Source: Crossiella equi (GTDB lineage Bacteria; Actinomycetota; Actinomycetes; Mycobacteriales; Pseudonocardiaceae). From it: DNA of 64,000 nucleotides. The stretch is taken from NCBI RefSeq assembly GCF_017876755.1, contig NZ_JAGIOO010000001.1:8727786-8791785 (forward strand). The letters are read 5' to 3'. Of this stretch, positions 7,612 to 15,636 are shown one piece after another (the stretch's first letter is position 1; each line of letters begins with the position of its first letter). Made by a program: the position numbers and the translations under genes. The notes below the pieces were generated by a model. The model worked only from the letters and a program-made list of their open reading frames with translations. It had not been told where the DNA came from and made no database searches.

Positions 7612-8397
7612 TCAGTCCTGGTCGGCGGGGATGATCCGGTTGCGATCCTGGTTCCACAGCAGGCTTCCCATGGGGACGGCCGTCCACTCCCGGCCCGTGT
7701 TCAGCCCCTCAATGTGCCCGTTGAACTCAGATTCCTTGTGCAGCAAAGGAAACAGGCGCGTGTGCTCAGCCTGGATTCGCTCGAACTGTTGCGCCATAAC
7801 CTCATCCGGCAGTGCGCGCGACTCATCCGGCATGCCCACCTCCCTGTCCGGCTCCCAGGGTCCCCGCCGCTCCCGGTAGTCGTTCGCCGGGTCCGCCAGT
7901 AGGGAGCCGAAGCCCGCCAGGTAGCCGCGCGAGAAGGAACAGGCCACCTCAAGCGCGGTCTTGTGGTCGTGGCCGCGCAGCGAGGTCTCCCGGTGCTCCC
8001 TGGCGGCATTCCAGGCGTGGCCGACGCTCAGGCCGATCAGGCTCGGCAGGATGATGCGCAGTCCGTCCGTGGCCAGTTCGGTGCCCACGATCGTGAGGTG
8101 CCGATCGGTGAGATCCCACCCGGTGGCGGCCACCCGGCACCCGAGGCTGACGGCGGTCATGCACACCAGTTCGTGCAGCCCTCGGCCGGATGCTTCGTGG
8201 TAGACCAGTTCCTGTTCCATCGTGGTGATGGGCTGCACGGGCTGCCCCTTCGCCACTCGCCAGGCGTCCTCTCGCAGATCCGCGTCCACCACGCTCAGCA
8301 GCGCGCGGTAGATGAGCCTGCGCGCCTTGCGGGGCTCCGTGGTGCGGAACGCCTCCTTCGCCTGTTTGGTGATCTCCCGGGTCAACTTCCTGTTCAT
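7612..8397 (-). CDS. DUF2786-like phage protein, paralog 2
   Basis: 261 residues, start ATG at 8397 after AAGGGAAAGAGC. Shared blocks with the neighbouring paralogs are GCRVAATGWDLTDRHLTIVG near residue 85, LIILPSL-type helix (RIILPSLIGLSVG), SFSRGYLAGFGSLLADP near 155, and RLFPLLHKE near 215. The N-terminus (REITKQAKEAFRTTEPRKAR) is helical like the leading repeat of DUF2786 proteins. Sequence identity to paralog 1 is low, so the duplication is old or the copies diverged fast, while their leaders stayed almost identical. Autonomous unit with own promoter and terminator. Confidence 0.75.
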   Translation of the reverse strand: MNRKLTREITKQAKEAFRTTEPRKARRLIYRALLSVVDADLREDAWRVAKGQPVQPITTMEQELVYHEASGRGLHELVCMTAVSLGCRVAATGWDLTDRHLTIVGTELATDGLRIILPSLIGLSVGHAWNAAREHRETSLRGHDHKTALEVACSFSRGYLAGFGSLLADPANDYRERRGPWEPDREVGMPDESRALPDEVMAQQFERIQAEHTRLFPLLHKESEFNGHIEGLNTGREWTAVPMGSLLWNQDRNRIIPADQD

Positions 8398-8400
8398 GCT

Positions 8401-8497
8401 CTTTCCCTTGTCTCGTAGAGGGTTTCGGTTGCCGGGTCCGGGTTCCTAGTCCGTGCCCAACAACAAGAACTATACAACCAACATGCCGCAATGTCGA
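8401..8497 (-). promoter_or_regulatory. Promoter and conserved leader, copy 2
   Basis: Minus strand: -35 TCGACA (8497-8492), 17-base spacer, -10 TATAGT (8474-8469), then the same leader as copy 1 with ribosome site AAGGG at its end. The region upstream of the 80-base block is unrelated to copy 1 except for the -35, which argues that the promoter is under selection. Confidence 0.8.
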
Positions 8498-8507
8498 GAG
8501 GGTGTGA

Positions 8508-8544
8508 CCGGGGTCCCTGTCCCGCAACGGAACCGGGACCCCGG
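8508..8544. terminator. Hairpin after DUF2786-like gene 3
   Basis: 10-bp stem (8508-8517 with 8535-8544) around a 17-base loop, directly after the stop at 8551 on the minus strand. Weaker than the two related hairpins at 6645 and 7570. Confidence 0.55.
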
Positions 8545-8550
8545 CGCGAC

Positions 8551-9354
8551 TCAGAGTCCGTACTCGGCGCGCAGATCCTCAGGCAGCGCGCGGTGCAGAT
8601 CCTCGGTCTCCCAGACGCTCTGCCAGTCCAGCTCTTCGCCAGTCCGGCCCGCGTCGAACGCGTCCGTGTCGTACATGTGGACCGGATCCACGGTCAGGCG
8701 AGGGAACAGGGACCTGAAGGTGTTGGCTGTCAACACTTCCTGCGCGTTGATCACAGTGCGCGCCGTGATTCCGTGGCGTGCGGTGAACTTCTTCGCGTCC
8801 GGGGTCCGCTCATCGAAGAGCCAGCGGCGGTGAGCGTCGATCCGGTCGGCCAGCAGGGAGGCCCAGCCGATCACCCAGCCCTCGGTGTACCGGTGGCGGT
8901 CCACCTGGATCGCCAGGCGGTTCTGTCCGATCAGGTCCCCCGGGAACCGGCTGACGGCGGCCTGCTTCCCGTGTCGCAGCACCAAGTTGTTCATGGCGGG
9001 CAGGATCAACCTGAGTGCTTCCACCGCGATCTGGGGTCCGACCACCACCACGAAGCGGTCTGACCTGCTCCCGTCGTTGCCCACGGTGACCACCCGGCAC
9101 CCCATGCCCTGAGCGGCCAGGCAGACGGCCGAGGTCAGGCCCCTGGTGGCCGCCGCGCCGGACAGCTCCACCTGGTTCATGGCGATGCCCTGAGCCTCAG
9201 CTCCCAGGGCCAGCCGCTGCGCGTCCTCCGCAAAGCTGACGTTGGTGGCCCGATTGCCTGCCTTGGCAAGGATTTCGAGGGCAATCCACGGGTTGTCCAC
9301 CAGGCCAGCGGACTTGGCGTACCCCCGGATGATCCTCTTGGTCTCGCTTCGCAT
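8551..9354 (-). CDS. DUF2786-like phage protein, paralog 3
   Basis: 267 residues from the ATG at 9354; a GTG codon directly before it is an alternative. Of the three paralogs this one best shows the DUF2786 layout: an N-terminal helical repeat (IALEILAKAGNRATNVSFAE then AQRLALGAEAQGI), followed by GCRVVTVGNDG, DRFVVVVGPQIAVEALRLIL, and YTEGWVIGWASLLADRI. These proteins have no established activity. It is the first of three consecutive units transcribed leftward, each with the same leader. Confidence 0.78.
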   Translation of the reverse strand: MRSETKRIIRGYAKSAGLVDNPWIALEILAKAGNRATNVSFAEDAQRLALGAEAQGIAMNQVELSGAAATRGLTSAVCLAAQGMGCRVVTVGNDGSRSDRFVVVVGPQIAVEALRLILPAMNNLVLRHGKQAAVSRFPGDLIGQNRLAIQVDRHRYTEGWVIGWASLLADRIDAHRRWLFDERTPDAKKFTARHGITARTVINAQEVLTANTFRSLFPRLTVDPVHMYDTDAFDAGRTGEELDWQSVWETEDLHRALPEDLRAEYGL

Positions 9355-9360
9355 CACGCG

Positions 9361-9440
9361 TTTCCCTTGTCTCGTAGAGGGTTTCGGTTCGCTGGGTCCG
9401 GGTTCCTAGTCCGTGCCCAACAACAAGAACTATACAACCA
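9361..9440 (-). promoter_or_regulatory. Promoter/leader, copy 3
   Basis: Same 80-base block as at 7451-7530 and 8401-8480, with one base inserted in the middle and one lost at the end near the start codon. The -10 TATAGT is kept (9434-9429), but no TCGACA -35 lies 17 bases upstream, so this copy may be weaker or use an activator. Confidence 0.7.
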
Positions 9441-9789
9441 ATGCGATGCATGACGCTAGTCAGATTGAGTGATCCAGCACACAGCCGGGACGGCGCGGAG
9501 GGCACCAGGCCGTTGCCGACTGGCGACGGGCAGGTCGACTGCGAGCGAGTCGCCGGGCGAGCTAGGACTCCGCCCGGCTATGCTGCTCGGGTCCCGTAGA
9601 GGGGACTCAGGGCGGGATCGGCGTTCCTAACGCCCCGGACGGAAACGCCGGGGGCGGTGTCCGGTCCCGCCCGCCTCACTTCAACCGCGGGCACCCACCT
9701 CGGGCGGTTCTTCCCCGCCCGGTGACCTTCCCGCCAACCTCGCTGACCAGGGCGGTTCCACCCGCCCGACCCGTGTTCCCGCGGGCAGG
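9441..9789. other. 349-base noncoding stretch
   Basis: No frame here has a convincing start and ribosome site. The stretch from about 9660 to 9790 is rich in short, related GC blocks containing GGGCGG in both orientations (for example 9695-9712 and 9752-9772), which may form stems. A TATGCT near 9577 could be a rightward -10 but has no clear -35. I see no tRNA or named RNA. Confidence 0.4.
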
Positions 9790-10791
9790 TCAGGCCGGGC
9801 GGGTCTGCCCGCCCCTGCGTCGCTGCCAGGACACCAGCACCTCCGTGCGCGGGTACAGCGGCCGGTGCTTGCTCCCGTGCCGGGTCCAGCCGTCCTCACC
9901 CCGCCAGCGCCGCAGCGTGCCCACCGGCACGTCCAGCCACGCCGAGATAGCCGCCAGGTCCGAGACCTGCGAGCCCTGGGCCTGGCCGAGCTGGTCCCAC
10001 CGCTCCCGCGACCAGTACGCCCCGCAGGTCCGGCAGGTGATCCGGTCGCTGGTCAGCCGCGCCCGCAGCCGCGCGTCACAGGGCCGGGGCTCCCGCTCGC
10101 CGGGGTGGATGACCATGGTCGGGCAGGTGCCCACGGGCACGCTGGATTCCACCAGGCCGTGCGCCTCCCGGAGCTGGCGGCGCAGCTCGGTGACTTCGGC
10201 GGCCAGGTCGCCCACCCAGTACTGGCGGGTGATGAAGTCCAGCCACCGCGCCAGCAACCCGGCCTCTCCGGCCACGGTGCGCTGGTGCACCCCCAGCAGC
10301 AGGGCGGCCTGCTGGTGCAGCTCGGCCACGCGCCCGGCCAGCCGGGAGGCCCACGGCTGGCGCGTCGTCCAGTCCAGCCAGCCCAGCAGCCGCAGCCCCT
10401 CGGCAAGCTCGGCCTCGGTGGTCACCGGCACCATGCCCGCGTCCTGGCGGAGGTTGTCCACCCAGGAGGAGAGCACGTCCAGCACGGGCAGCGGGTCCCC
10501 CTCCTCCTCGGCCTGGGTGCGCGAGTCGGTCAGGGCCACCACCGAGTCCCGGACCGGGGAGCGGGAGCCGAACCCGGGTGCGCCCCGCCCGGCACCGGCG
10601 CCAGCCCCGGCCCCGGGAAGCCGGGCGTCATCCAGGGTCTCGTACAGCTCCACCACCTCGCGCAGGTTCGTCCGCAGGCGTTCGGCGCACGGGTCACACG
10701 TCAGGTACCCGGGGCGGGAGGCGAAGGGCGAGCCCAGGACCGAGCGGCACCCCAGCACGCACGGGACGACGGTGGACAGGATCTCGTTCAC
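9790..10791 (-). CDS. Phage zinc-binding/HTH protein, function unknown
   Basis: 333 residues from a GTG at 10791 that overlaps the upstream stop by 4 bases (GTGA), so the longer frame is rejected. The N-terminus has CVLGC ... LTCDPCAERL and a second pair CRTCGAYW lies near residue 265, so two Cys-pair knuckles are likely zinc sites. The C-terminal HTH-like segment is LAAISAWLDVPVGTLRRW followed by WTRHGSKHRPLYPRTEV, typical of proteins that bind DNA through a small wHTH. The middle is long amphipathic helix. Last gene of the tightly coupled early operon 13.3 to 9.8 kb. Confidence 0.7.
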   Translation of the reverse strand: MNEILSTVVPCVLGCRSVLGSPFASRPGYLTCDPCAERLRTNLREVVELYETLDDARLPGAGAGAGAGRGAPGFGSRSPVRDSVVALTDSRTQAEEEGDPLPVLDVLSSWVDNLRQDAGMVPVTTEAELAEGLRLLGWLDWTTRQPWASRLAGRVAELHQQAALLLGVHQRTVAGEAGLLARWLDFITRQYWVGDLAAEVTELRRQLREAHGLVESSVPVGTCPTMVIHPGEREPRPCDARLRARLTSDRITCRTCGAYWSRERWDQLGQAQGSQVSDLAAISAWLDVPVGTLRRWRGEDGWTRHGSKHRPLYPRTEVLVSWQRRRGGQTRPA

Positions 10792-11309
10792 GCGGGGTTC
10801 TCCTCGTTGCGGTTGTTGGCTTCCCGGCCCGCCTGGACCCGGGAGGGGTGCACGCGGGTGGTGACGCTGCGGGCCTCGGTGCGGTGGTGCGGCCAGCAGA
10901 TGACGCCCACCTCGGCCTGGCAGTCGGTGACCGGGCAGACCACGGCCAACGCGGCGGCCTGCTCCGGGCTGCGCTGCCACCCGGTCCGCTCATACATCTC
11001 GGCCATGCCGCGCCGGGACGCGGCGGCGAAGCGGCGACGCTCGGCCGGTCCGGGCGTCTTGTCGATGGCCCGCGCGGCGGCCTGCTCCCGCGCCCGCCGC
11101 ACGCGCTCCCGGATGTCGGTGGGGGTGATCGTGTCCGAGGTCGCCGAGTGCGCCGCTACGGCGGCTTGACACTCCCCGAGGGTCAGCCCGCGCAACGCGT
11201 GCTGCCAGGCCAGCACATCGGACTCTCCGGGACGGCGGCCGTGGTAGGCGGCCATCATGGCCAGCAGGGACGTGACCTCAGCCCTGCTCATGTAGTCGGT
11301 GTTGCTCAT
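10788..11309 (-). CDS. Helicase-loader-like phage protein with phage zinc finger
   Basis: 173 residues; ATG at 11309 overlaps the upstream stop (ATGA). The N-terminal part (EVTSLLAMMAAYHGRRPGES ... DVLAWQHALRGL ... ITPTDIRERVRRAREQ) matches the usual layout of actinophage replication loader-like proteins. The C-terminal part, beginning CPVTDCQAEVGVICWPHH and ending TTRVHPSR, is the phage/actinobacterial zinc-binding domain with spaced Cys pairs and a C-terminal His. It follows the replication-initiator-like gene, consistent with loading of a host helicase on phage DNA; this role is inferred. Confidence 0.72.
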   Translation of the reverse strand: MSNTDYMSRAEVTSLLAMMAAYHGRRPGESDVLAWQHALRGLTLGECQAAVAAHSATSDTITPTDIRERVRRAREQAAARAIDKTPGPAERRRFAAASRRGMAEMYERTGWQRSPEQAAALAVVCPVTDCQAEVGVICWPHHRTEARSVTTRVHPSRVQAGREANNRNEENPA

Positions 11310-12559
11310 CGGATGCTCTCCCAGGCCGGGGTGGACACGGAGGTGGTGGCGGAGACGAGTTCGCGCAGGCCCGATGGACCACCGGAGACGCGGGCGCGCA
11401 GAGCCCGCCCGGTCTCGGTGTCGTCCTGGTCCTCGATGGCGTAGCGCGCGGCCATGGCCAGCGTCGCGGCCACGGCGTCGTCGGTGCGGGATCGGGGCGC
11501 GCTGGCCTGCATGATCTGTGGTTCGCGCATGGCCTCGGAGACCAGCTCCGGCAACAGCCCGACCCCTACCCGCTTGCCCGACCACAGGCGCAGGCCGTCG
11601 CCGATGTGGTGGGAGGGGATGCCCTCGGCCAGCAGCCGGGAGACCTCGGCGGCCAGCCTGCCCGTGACCCGCTGCGGCTGTCCGGGCACGTGCTCGGCCA
11701 CCAGGTCGCGGGCCTCCTCGCGCACACGCGCGCGCTCACGTGCGCGCGGGTCGCCGCCCCCTTGAGTTGCTACCCAGGTGAGAGGGACAACCTCCCCCTT
11801 CCCCCCTCCCCCTTCCCCCAGGGGGTTCGCGCAAGGGTTGCCGGAAGGGTTCGGCGACTGGTCGCGCTGCAGCGCCTCGCGCGGGGTCTGAACTGCGGGT
11901 TCGGCAGGTGCGGTCCGCCCGGGGTCGTCCAGCCGGCCGGAGGCAGGCCGGACGACCCCAGCCGCCCCGCTGCGGGTGGGCGCCGGGAGCTCGCCGGGCG
12001 GGTTCACCGGCTCGGCGACTGTCCCCGCGGCCGTTCCCGCGGGCACGGTCACCGGGCGGGGCGCGGCACCGCGTCGGCGGCCTGCGGCGGCCAGCTCGGG
12101 CGGCATCGTGCGCTCCCCGGCCACCAGCGCGGCGGCAACGAGCTGCGGGCCGGGGCCGGTCACCTCCGCAGGGAGGCGGCGCAGCTCCTCGGCCAGCGCG
12201 GTGCGCAGCACCCGGGAGGAGATCCGGAACGCCTCCCGCAACGCCGCGCTGAGCACGTTGGGCTGCTTCCAGATGCCGTCCCGCCGGATGAGCGCCCGGA
12301 CCAGCAGCTCTTCCGCGTCGTGGTCCACGACGACGAACCGGGCCTCGGACAGCTCGCCGAGGGCAACGGAGATGGTGTCCACGGTGCCGCTGGCCGAGGC
12401 CGAGGCCCAGCGGCGCAGGCGCAGCGGCAGGGCACCGGAGTAGGTCATGTCCTCCTGGGAGAGGAGGAACAGGTACAGCCTCTGCGCCAGCTCGGACAGC
12501 GCCCGGAAATCCGGGTCGTTCCAGATGGAGCAGTAGACACGGGCATGGTCGCGCGCCAC
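11306..12559 (-). CDS. Phage replication initiator-like protein
   Basis: 417 residues. The N-terminus (HARVYCSIWNDPDFRALSEL ... AQRLYLFLLSQEDMTYSGAL) is the winged-helix replisome-organiser pattern seen in many actinophage replication proteins, followed by a second wing containing VRALIRRDGIWKQPNVL. A long Pro/Gly/Ala-rich linker (about residues 150-260) precedes a C-terminal helical domain with LAAEVSRLLAEGIPSHHIGD. GTG start at 12559 follows GGAGGACG. It overlaps the downstream loader-like gene by 4 bases, so both are likely made in fixed ratio. A phage replication origin may lie within this gene but none was identified. Confidence 0.7.
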   Translation of the reverse strand: MARDHARVYCSIWNDPDFRALSELAQRLYLFLLSQEDMTYSGALPLRLRRWASASASGTVDTISVALGELSEARFVVVDHDAEELLVRALIRRDGIWKQPNVLSAALREAFRISSRVLRTALAEELRRLPAEVTGPGPQLVAAALVAGERTMPPELAAAGRRRGAAPRPVTVPAGTAAGTVAEPVNPPGELPAPTRSGAAGVVRPASGRLDDPGRTAPAEPAVQTPREALQRDQSPNPSGNPCANPLGEGGGGKGEVVPLTWVATQGGGDPRARERARVREEARDLVAEHVPGQPQRVTGRLAAEVSRLLAEGIPSHHIGDGLRLWSGKRVGVGLLPELVSEAMREPQIMQASAPRSRTDDAVAATLAMAARYAIEDQDDTETGRALRARVSGGPSGLRELVSATTSVSTPAWESIR

Positions 12560-12577
12560 GGGGGTGCGTCCTCCGTC

Positions 12578-12802
12578 TCAGATTCGGTGTGCGGCAAGGG
12601 AAAGGCGCGCCCGTATCCGGGCTGCGGTGTAAGTCGTCATGCAGGCGCGTGCGGCCACCTGGTGGTCTGTGAGGCCGTCGCGGTGGCACCAGGTGACCAG
12701 CAGTTCCCGCGCACGCGCGGAGACCTGTTCGGCGACCAGTTCACCGGCCAGGCACCGGCGCGCGTCTTGCGCGTCCTGGTGCTGGCCGTCGTCCAGGCTC
12801 AC
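12578..12802 (-). CDS. Small HTH protein
   Basis: 74 residues, started at a GTG (12802) that overlaps the preceding stop by 4 bases. It has a sigma-70 region 4-like or LuxR-like helix-turn-helix near the C-terminus (DGLTDHQVAARACMTTYTAA). A larger open frame extends upstream but is out of frame with the real gene there. Its position in the coupled early operon and its small size suggest a DNA-binding accessory of phage replication or control; the function is unknown. Confidence 0.62.
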   Translation of the reverse strand: MSLDDGQHQDAQDARRCLAGELVAEQVSARARELLVTWCHRDGLTDHQVAARACMTTYTAARIRARLSLAAHRI

Positions 12803-13230
12803 CGTGCGGACCGATTCTCGTTGTCCGCCAAGGGCTTGAGGTCCAACTTGTAGACCGGGACCAGCTTGCCCAGGTTCTTGCCGAGCCTGTCCGTGCTGGG
12901 CACGTACTTGCCCGTGGACCGCAGCACACCGAGCCTGCACAGGCCGTTGGTGGTCGCGCCCACGGTCTGCGGCCGGACCCAGGTGGGCCTGATCGCGCGC
13001 CACCGGTTGGCGTTGGTCTCCCGGCCCGGGTGCGACAGCGCGTCGCACACGATGGTCACGACGTTGGCGGTCAGGTGGTCGTGGTTGCGCGGGTCCAGCA
13101 GCAACAGCGCGGCCACCGACGCGATGGGATCAGCCGGGGAGAGCGGGGCCGAAGCCGCGCGGCGCGCGACCTCGGCCACCAGGTCCGCCAGCCCTTCGTG
13201 GGGCCGGGGCCGCCCGGCCTGGCCGCTCAC
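12799..13230 (-). CDS. Phage early protein, winged-helix-like, function unknown
   Basis: 143 residues. The middle segment (WVRPQTVGATTNGLCRLGVL then RSTGKYVPSTDRLGK) looks like a winged helix: a recognition-helix candidate followed by a beta wing. The N-terminus (LADLVAEVARRAASAP ... SVAALLLLDPRNHDHLTANV) is helical. GTG start at 13230 overlaps the stop of the 33-aa ORF by 3 bases (GTGA), so translation is coupled to it. Second gene of the leftward early operon. No catalytic motif seen. Confidence 0.65.
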   Translation of the reverse strand: MSGQAGRPRPHEGLADLVAEVARRAASAPLSPADPIASVAALLLLDPRNHDHLTANVVTIVCDALSHPGRETNANRWRAIRPTWVRPQTVGATTNGLCRLGVLRSTGKYVPSTDRLGKNLGKLVPVYKLDLKPLADNENRSAR

Positions 13231-13328
13231 GGCTTCCCCGGGCGGTGCGGGACGGTCGCGTCAGTCGGCACCGGCGGAAGGTCGATGCCGTCCCCACAGG
13301 ACGACGCTGTGACGTAGTGTGATCGCAT
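13227..13328 (-). CDS. 33-residue small phage ORF
   Basis: A short ORF missed by length filters. The ATG at 13328 follows a strong GGAGG at 8 bases, and its stop overlaps the GTG of the next gene (GTGA), which is the usual actinophage operon join. Sequence starts MRSHYVTASSCGDGIDLPP and ends HRPGKP; there is no domain. It may be a real peptide or a leader ORF that couples translation of the next gene. Confidence 0.6.
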   Translation of the reverse strand: MRSHYVTASSCGDGIDLPPVPTDATVPHRPGKP

Positions 13329-13786
13329 GGTTGCCGCCTCCCTGGCGGCGGAGCTGGTGTCCGGGCGGGCAGAGACCTGCTACGCCGAACGCCACTGAGC
13401 AGGCGTCCGGCCTGCGCTCTCAGCGACAACCACACCGACAACAACGCCATCACCGAGCCGTCGTCGGCACGGTGGATCACCACCAGACGCACGTGTCCCC
13501 CTAGGACGTGGTCGGTCACGGCCGCCCCAGGTGTCCTCCGGGCGGAGGACACGGCGTGACGATGTGTGATCGACACCCTGCGCCGTTCGCCAGCATGTGT
13601 CAAGTTCATACCCCGTGTGGCGACTTGCCAGGGCCGGTTTATGACACGGGGCGGGCATAGTGTGAGGTGGTCCTCGGTAGCGATGTGCCCGGGGACCCGG
13701 TGCGCGAAGATCGCCCCGTGCGCGCGGAGGGTCAGTCCGCGCGATGAGCGGCGCGACCGGGGACCCGGGCGCGCGGGGAGGCACCC
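13329..13786. promoter_or_regulatory. Divergent phage control region
   Basis: 458 bases between the leftward early operon and the rightward repressor-like gene, the expected place for the lysogeny switch. It holds a 22-bp perfect palindrome (13531-13552), an inverted pair CCCCGTGT/ACACGGGG with centres about 33 bp apart (13611-13618 and 13644-13651), and a leftward promoter. A leftward frame from the GTG at 13519 looks protein-like for about 35 codons (VRLVVIHRADDGSVMALLSV) but then continues out through other genes, so no gene is called. Confidence 0.6.
13575..13603 (-). promoter_or_regulatory. Leftward early promoter candidate
   Basis: Minus strand TTGACA (13603-13598), exact 17-base spacer, then CAGGGT (13580-13575) as a moderate -10. 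It points into the early operon that begins with the 33-aa ORF at 13328, giving a leader of about 240 bases that contains the 22-bp palindrome at 13531-13552. Confidence 0.6.
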
Positions 13787-14215
13787 ATGAGCGCAGACCA
13801 GTCCCCGGTGGACGCACTCCGCATCCGGTACACCCGGAGCGAGCAGCACCCCAACGGCAAGCCCGTCCGGGAGATCGAGCGGGACCGGGGGCTGACGGAA
13901 GGCGCGTTGGCCAACGCGCGCAAGCGCGCCAGAGCCGGGAAGGTCCCGACCCTGGTCGCCATGGAACGCTGGGCCGCCGCCCTGGGCGCACCACTGGATG
14001 AGGTCTCCCGCGCCTTTGCTCTGGAGTGCGGCGTGGACCTGGCCGCCGAGCTGTCCGCCGAGGAGGACCAGCTCGTTGCCGACTACCGGGCGCTACCCGA
14101 GGGCGAGCAGAGAATGATCAGGGACCTGGCGCGCCTGGCCGCTGACCGCGCGCGCTCTGCCCGGTCCGAACCGGACTCGCGCGGGCCGTACTCAGAACCG
14201 CTGACGTCTCGCTGA
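13787..14215 (+). CDS. Phage repressor-like HTH protein
   Basis: 142 residues. The N-terminal 70 residues read as an XRE/lambda-like DNA-binding domain (VREIERDRGLTEGALANARK ... LVAMERWAAALGAPLDEVSR), followed by an acidic helix (ELSAEEDQLVADYRALPEGE) and a basic tail. ATG follows GGGGAGG. It is transcribed rightward, opposite to the early operon, with the inverted repeats of the control region between them, which is the arrangement of a prophage immunity repressor. No peptidase domain, so it is not a LexA-type self-cleaving repressor. Integrase is not adjacent. Confidence 0.75.
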   Translation: MSADQSPVDALRIRYTRSEQHPNGKPVREIERDRGLTEGALANARKRARAGKVPTLVAMERWAAALGAPLDEVSRAFALECGVDLAAELSAEEDQLVADYRALPEGEQRMIRDLARLAADRARSARSEPDSRGPYSEPLTSR

Positions 14216-14391
14216 CGTGCTGCTATCCGCCCGAAGCACCTTGCATCGGCAAGCACTGGGGAGCAGTATGCAAATTGCAGATGACGTTGAATGATCAACT
14301 ACAGGCTCGGCCAGCCGGGGGGCTGGGGTAGGCGAGCCCAAGGAGCACACCGCCGACTGATCGTCGGGCGGGCGTGCACGGAGGGGACAAC

Positions 14392-14754
14392 GTGAACGTG
14401 CAGCAGGACCGGTACCCGCTGATCGAACTCCGGCGCTACCTGACTGCGCCGTGGGAGCTGCGGATCAACCCGGACGGGACCAGGACCTTGCTGGCCCGCC
14501 CCGGCCTGCCGCTCACCGACAGCGTGGCCGAGCTGCTGAACGACCTCCGGGCGGCACGAAGCTGTCGCTGCGACGACCAGCTCGGCCCCGCGGACTTGGC
14601 CCCGGGCGCCACCTGCACCGCCCTGCTCCTCCGGCCGGCATCGACCGCGGGGCGGCAGGTCCGCCGCCCGGACCACGGCACCAACGCGCCCGGGGAGATC
14701 GTGCAGCCCCGAACGGCCGCCGACGACGAGCGGCCTTCCGGGTTCTGCGCGTGA
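14392..14754 (+). CDS. Hypothetical actinobacterial protein
   Basis: 120 residues from a GTG that follows GGAGGGGACAAC; an upstream ATG at 14374 has no ribosome site. N-terminus YPLIELRRYLTAPWELRINP is followed by TRTLLARPGLPLTDSVAELL and a Cys pair (SCRCDDQ). The C-terminal third is low-complexity. No known domain. It lies 176 bases after the repressor-like gene, so it could be a second lysogenic gene. Confidence 0.5.
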   Translation: MNVQQDRYPLIELRRYLTAPWELRINPDGTRTLLARPGLPLTDSVAELLNDLRAARSCRCDDQLGPADLAPGATCTALLLRPASTAGRQVRRPDHGTNAPGEIVQPRTAADDERPSGFCA

Positions 14755-14841
14755 TCACAGGACCCGATGGCGAGCACGTCTGCCAGGCCGCGTGTTGGCC
14801 TGGCAGACGGCCAGGGCTGACTTCGGTCGTGGATGCTGGCG

Positions 14842-15636
14842 CTACGCGCTTCTGATGGTGCGCAACAGCGCGTCAGCCAAGCCTGGCGCAACGGCAATCG
14901 TCTCGGTGGACGCGGAGGTGTGCTCCTGTCCCTGAGCGTCAATTACAAGCGCTCCGGCCTCACGCGCGATCAGCGCGCCCGCAGCGGTATCCCAGACGTG
15001 GTTCGCCATGATCACGGCTGCATCCAACCTGCCTTCCGCGACCCACACGAGATCAACGGCGGCTGAGCCGAGCATGCGAATACGTTCAACGCTCTTGGCT
15101 AGGTTCTCGGTGATGGCGAAACGTCTCTGGTTGCGATCCTCCGCGCCGTCTCCAACGGCGTAGTCACCGATGGAGACCATGGCCTTGCTGAGGTCCGAAG
15201 TTCTAGAGGGCGTAAGCCGTTTCCCATTGACGTATGCGCCGAGTCCAAATGCCGCGCCGTACTGGAGATTCATGAACGGCAGAGCCACGGCGGAGACCAC
15301 TACCGAATCCCCGTGCACTGCGGCAAGCGATATGCCGCAGATAGGCAGGTTGCGAACGAAATTCGAAGTTCCGTCAATGGGGTCAAGCACCCAGCGCCAA
15401 CCGTCATTCTCGGATGGGTCGAAGACGCCTTCTTCCTCGCCGTGAAATCCCATCTTCGGCGTGATGGTTGCGAGGAAATCTCGAATCTCGCGCTCGATCT
15501 TGAGATCCACCTCGGTGACGATGTCCCGGTCATTCTTGTCCTGGACGACCTCAGGCGTTGCGCTTCGGAAGATCTCGTACCCGACCTCGGTCGCCTTCTG
15601 TGCAACGCTGGAAAGGAATGAGGTCTGATACATCAC
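14842..15636 (-). CDS. Inositol monophosphatase-family phosphatase
   Basis: 264 residues, usual length for IMPase. Metal-binding motifs are intact: GEEE at about 66-69, WVLDPIDGTSNF at 82-93 (D85 and D88 bind Mg), and the downstream HVWDTAAGA near 213-221. The family dephosphorylates inositol phosphate, fructose 1,6-bisphosphate, PAP or related small phosphates; substrate cannot be told here. Its GTG/ATG start overlaps the stop of the HTH-sensor gene, so the two are made together. Codon use is visibly less GC-rich than the chromosome to the right, suggesting acquired cargo. In a phage context it might act on a nucleotide or sugar-phosphate signal, which is speculation. Confidence 0.85.
   Translation of the reverse strand: MMYQTSFLSSVAQKATEVGYEIFRSATPEVVQDKNDRDIVTEVDLKIEREIRDFLATITPKMGFHGEEEGVFDPSENDGWRWVLDPIDGTSNFVRNLPICGISLAAVHGDSVVVSAVALPFMNLQYGAAFGLGAYVNGKRLTPSRTSDLSKAMVSIGDYAVGDGAEDRNQRRFAITENLAKSVERIRMLGSAAVDLVWVAEGRLDAAVIMANHVWDTAAGALIAREAGALVIDAQGQEHTSASTETIAVAPGLADALLRTIRSA

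Noticed and set aside
13130-13849. 239-residue leftward ORF in the switch region
   Set aside because: Overlaps the 143-aa early gene and the 33-aa ORF out of frame; only about 35 codons from 13519 look protein-like.
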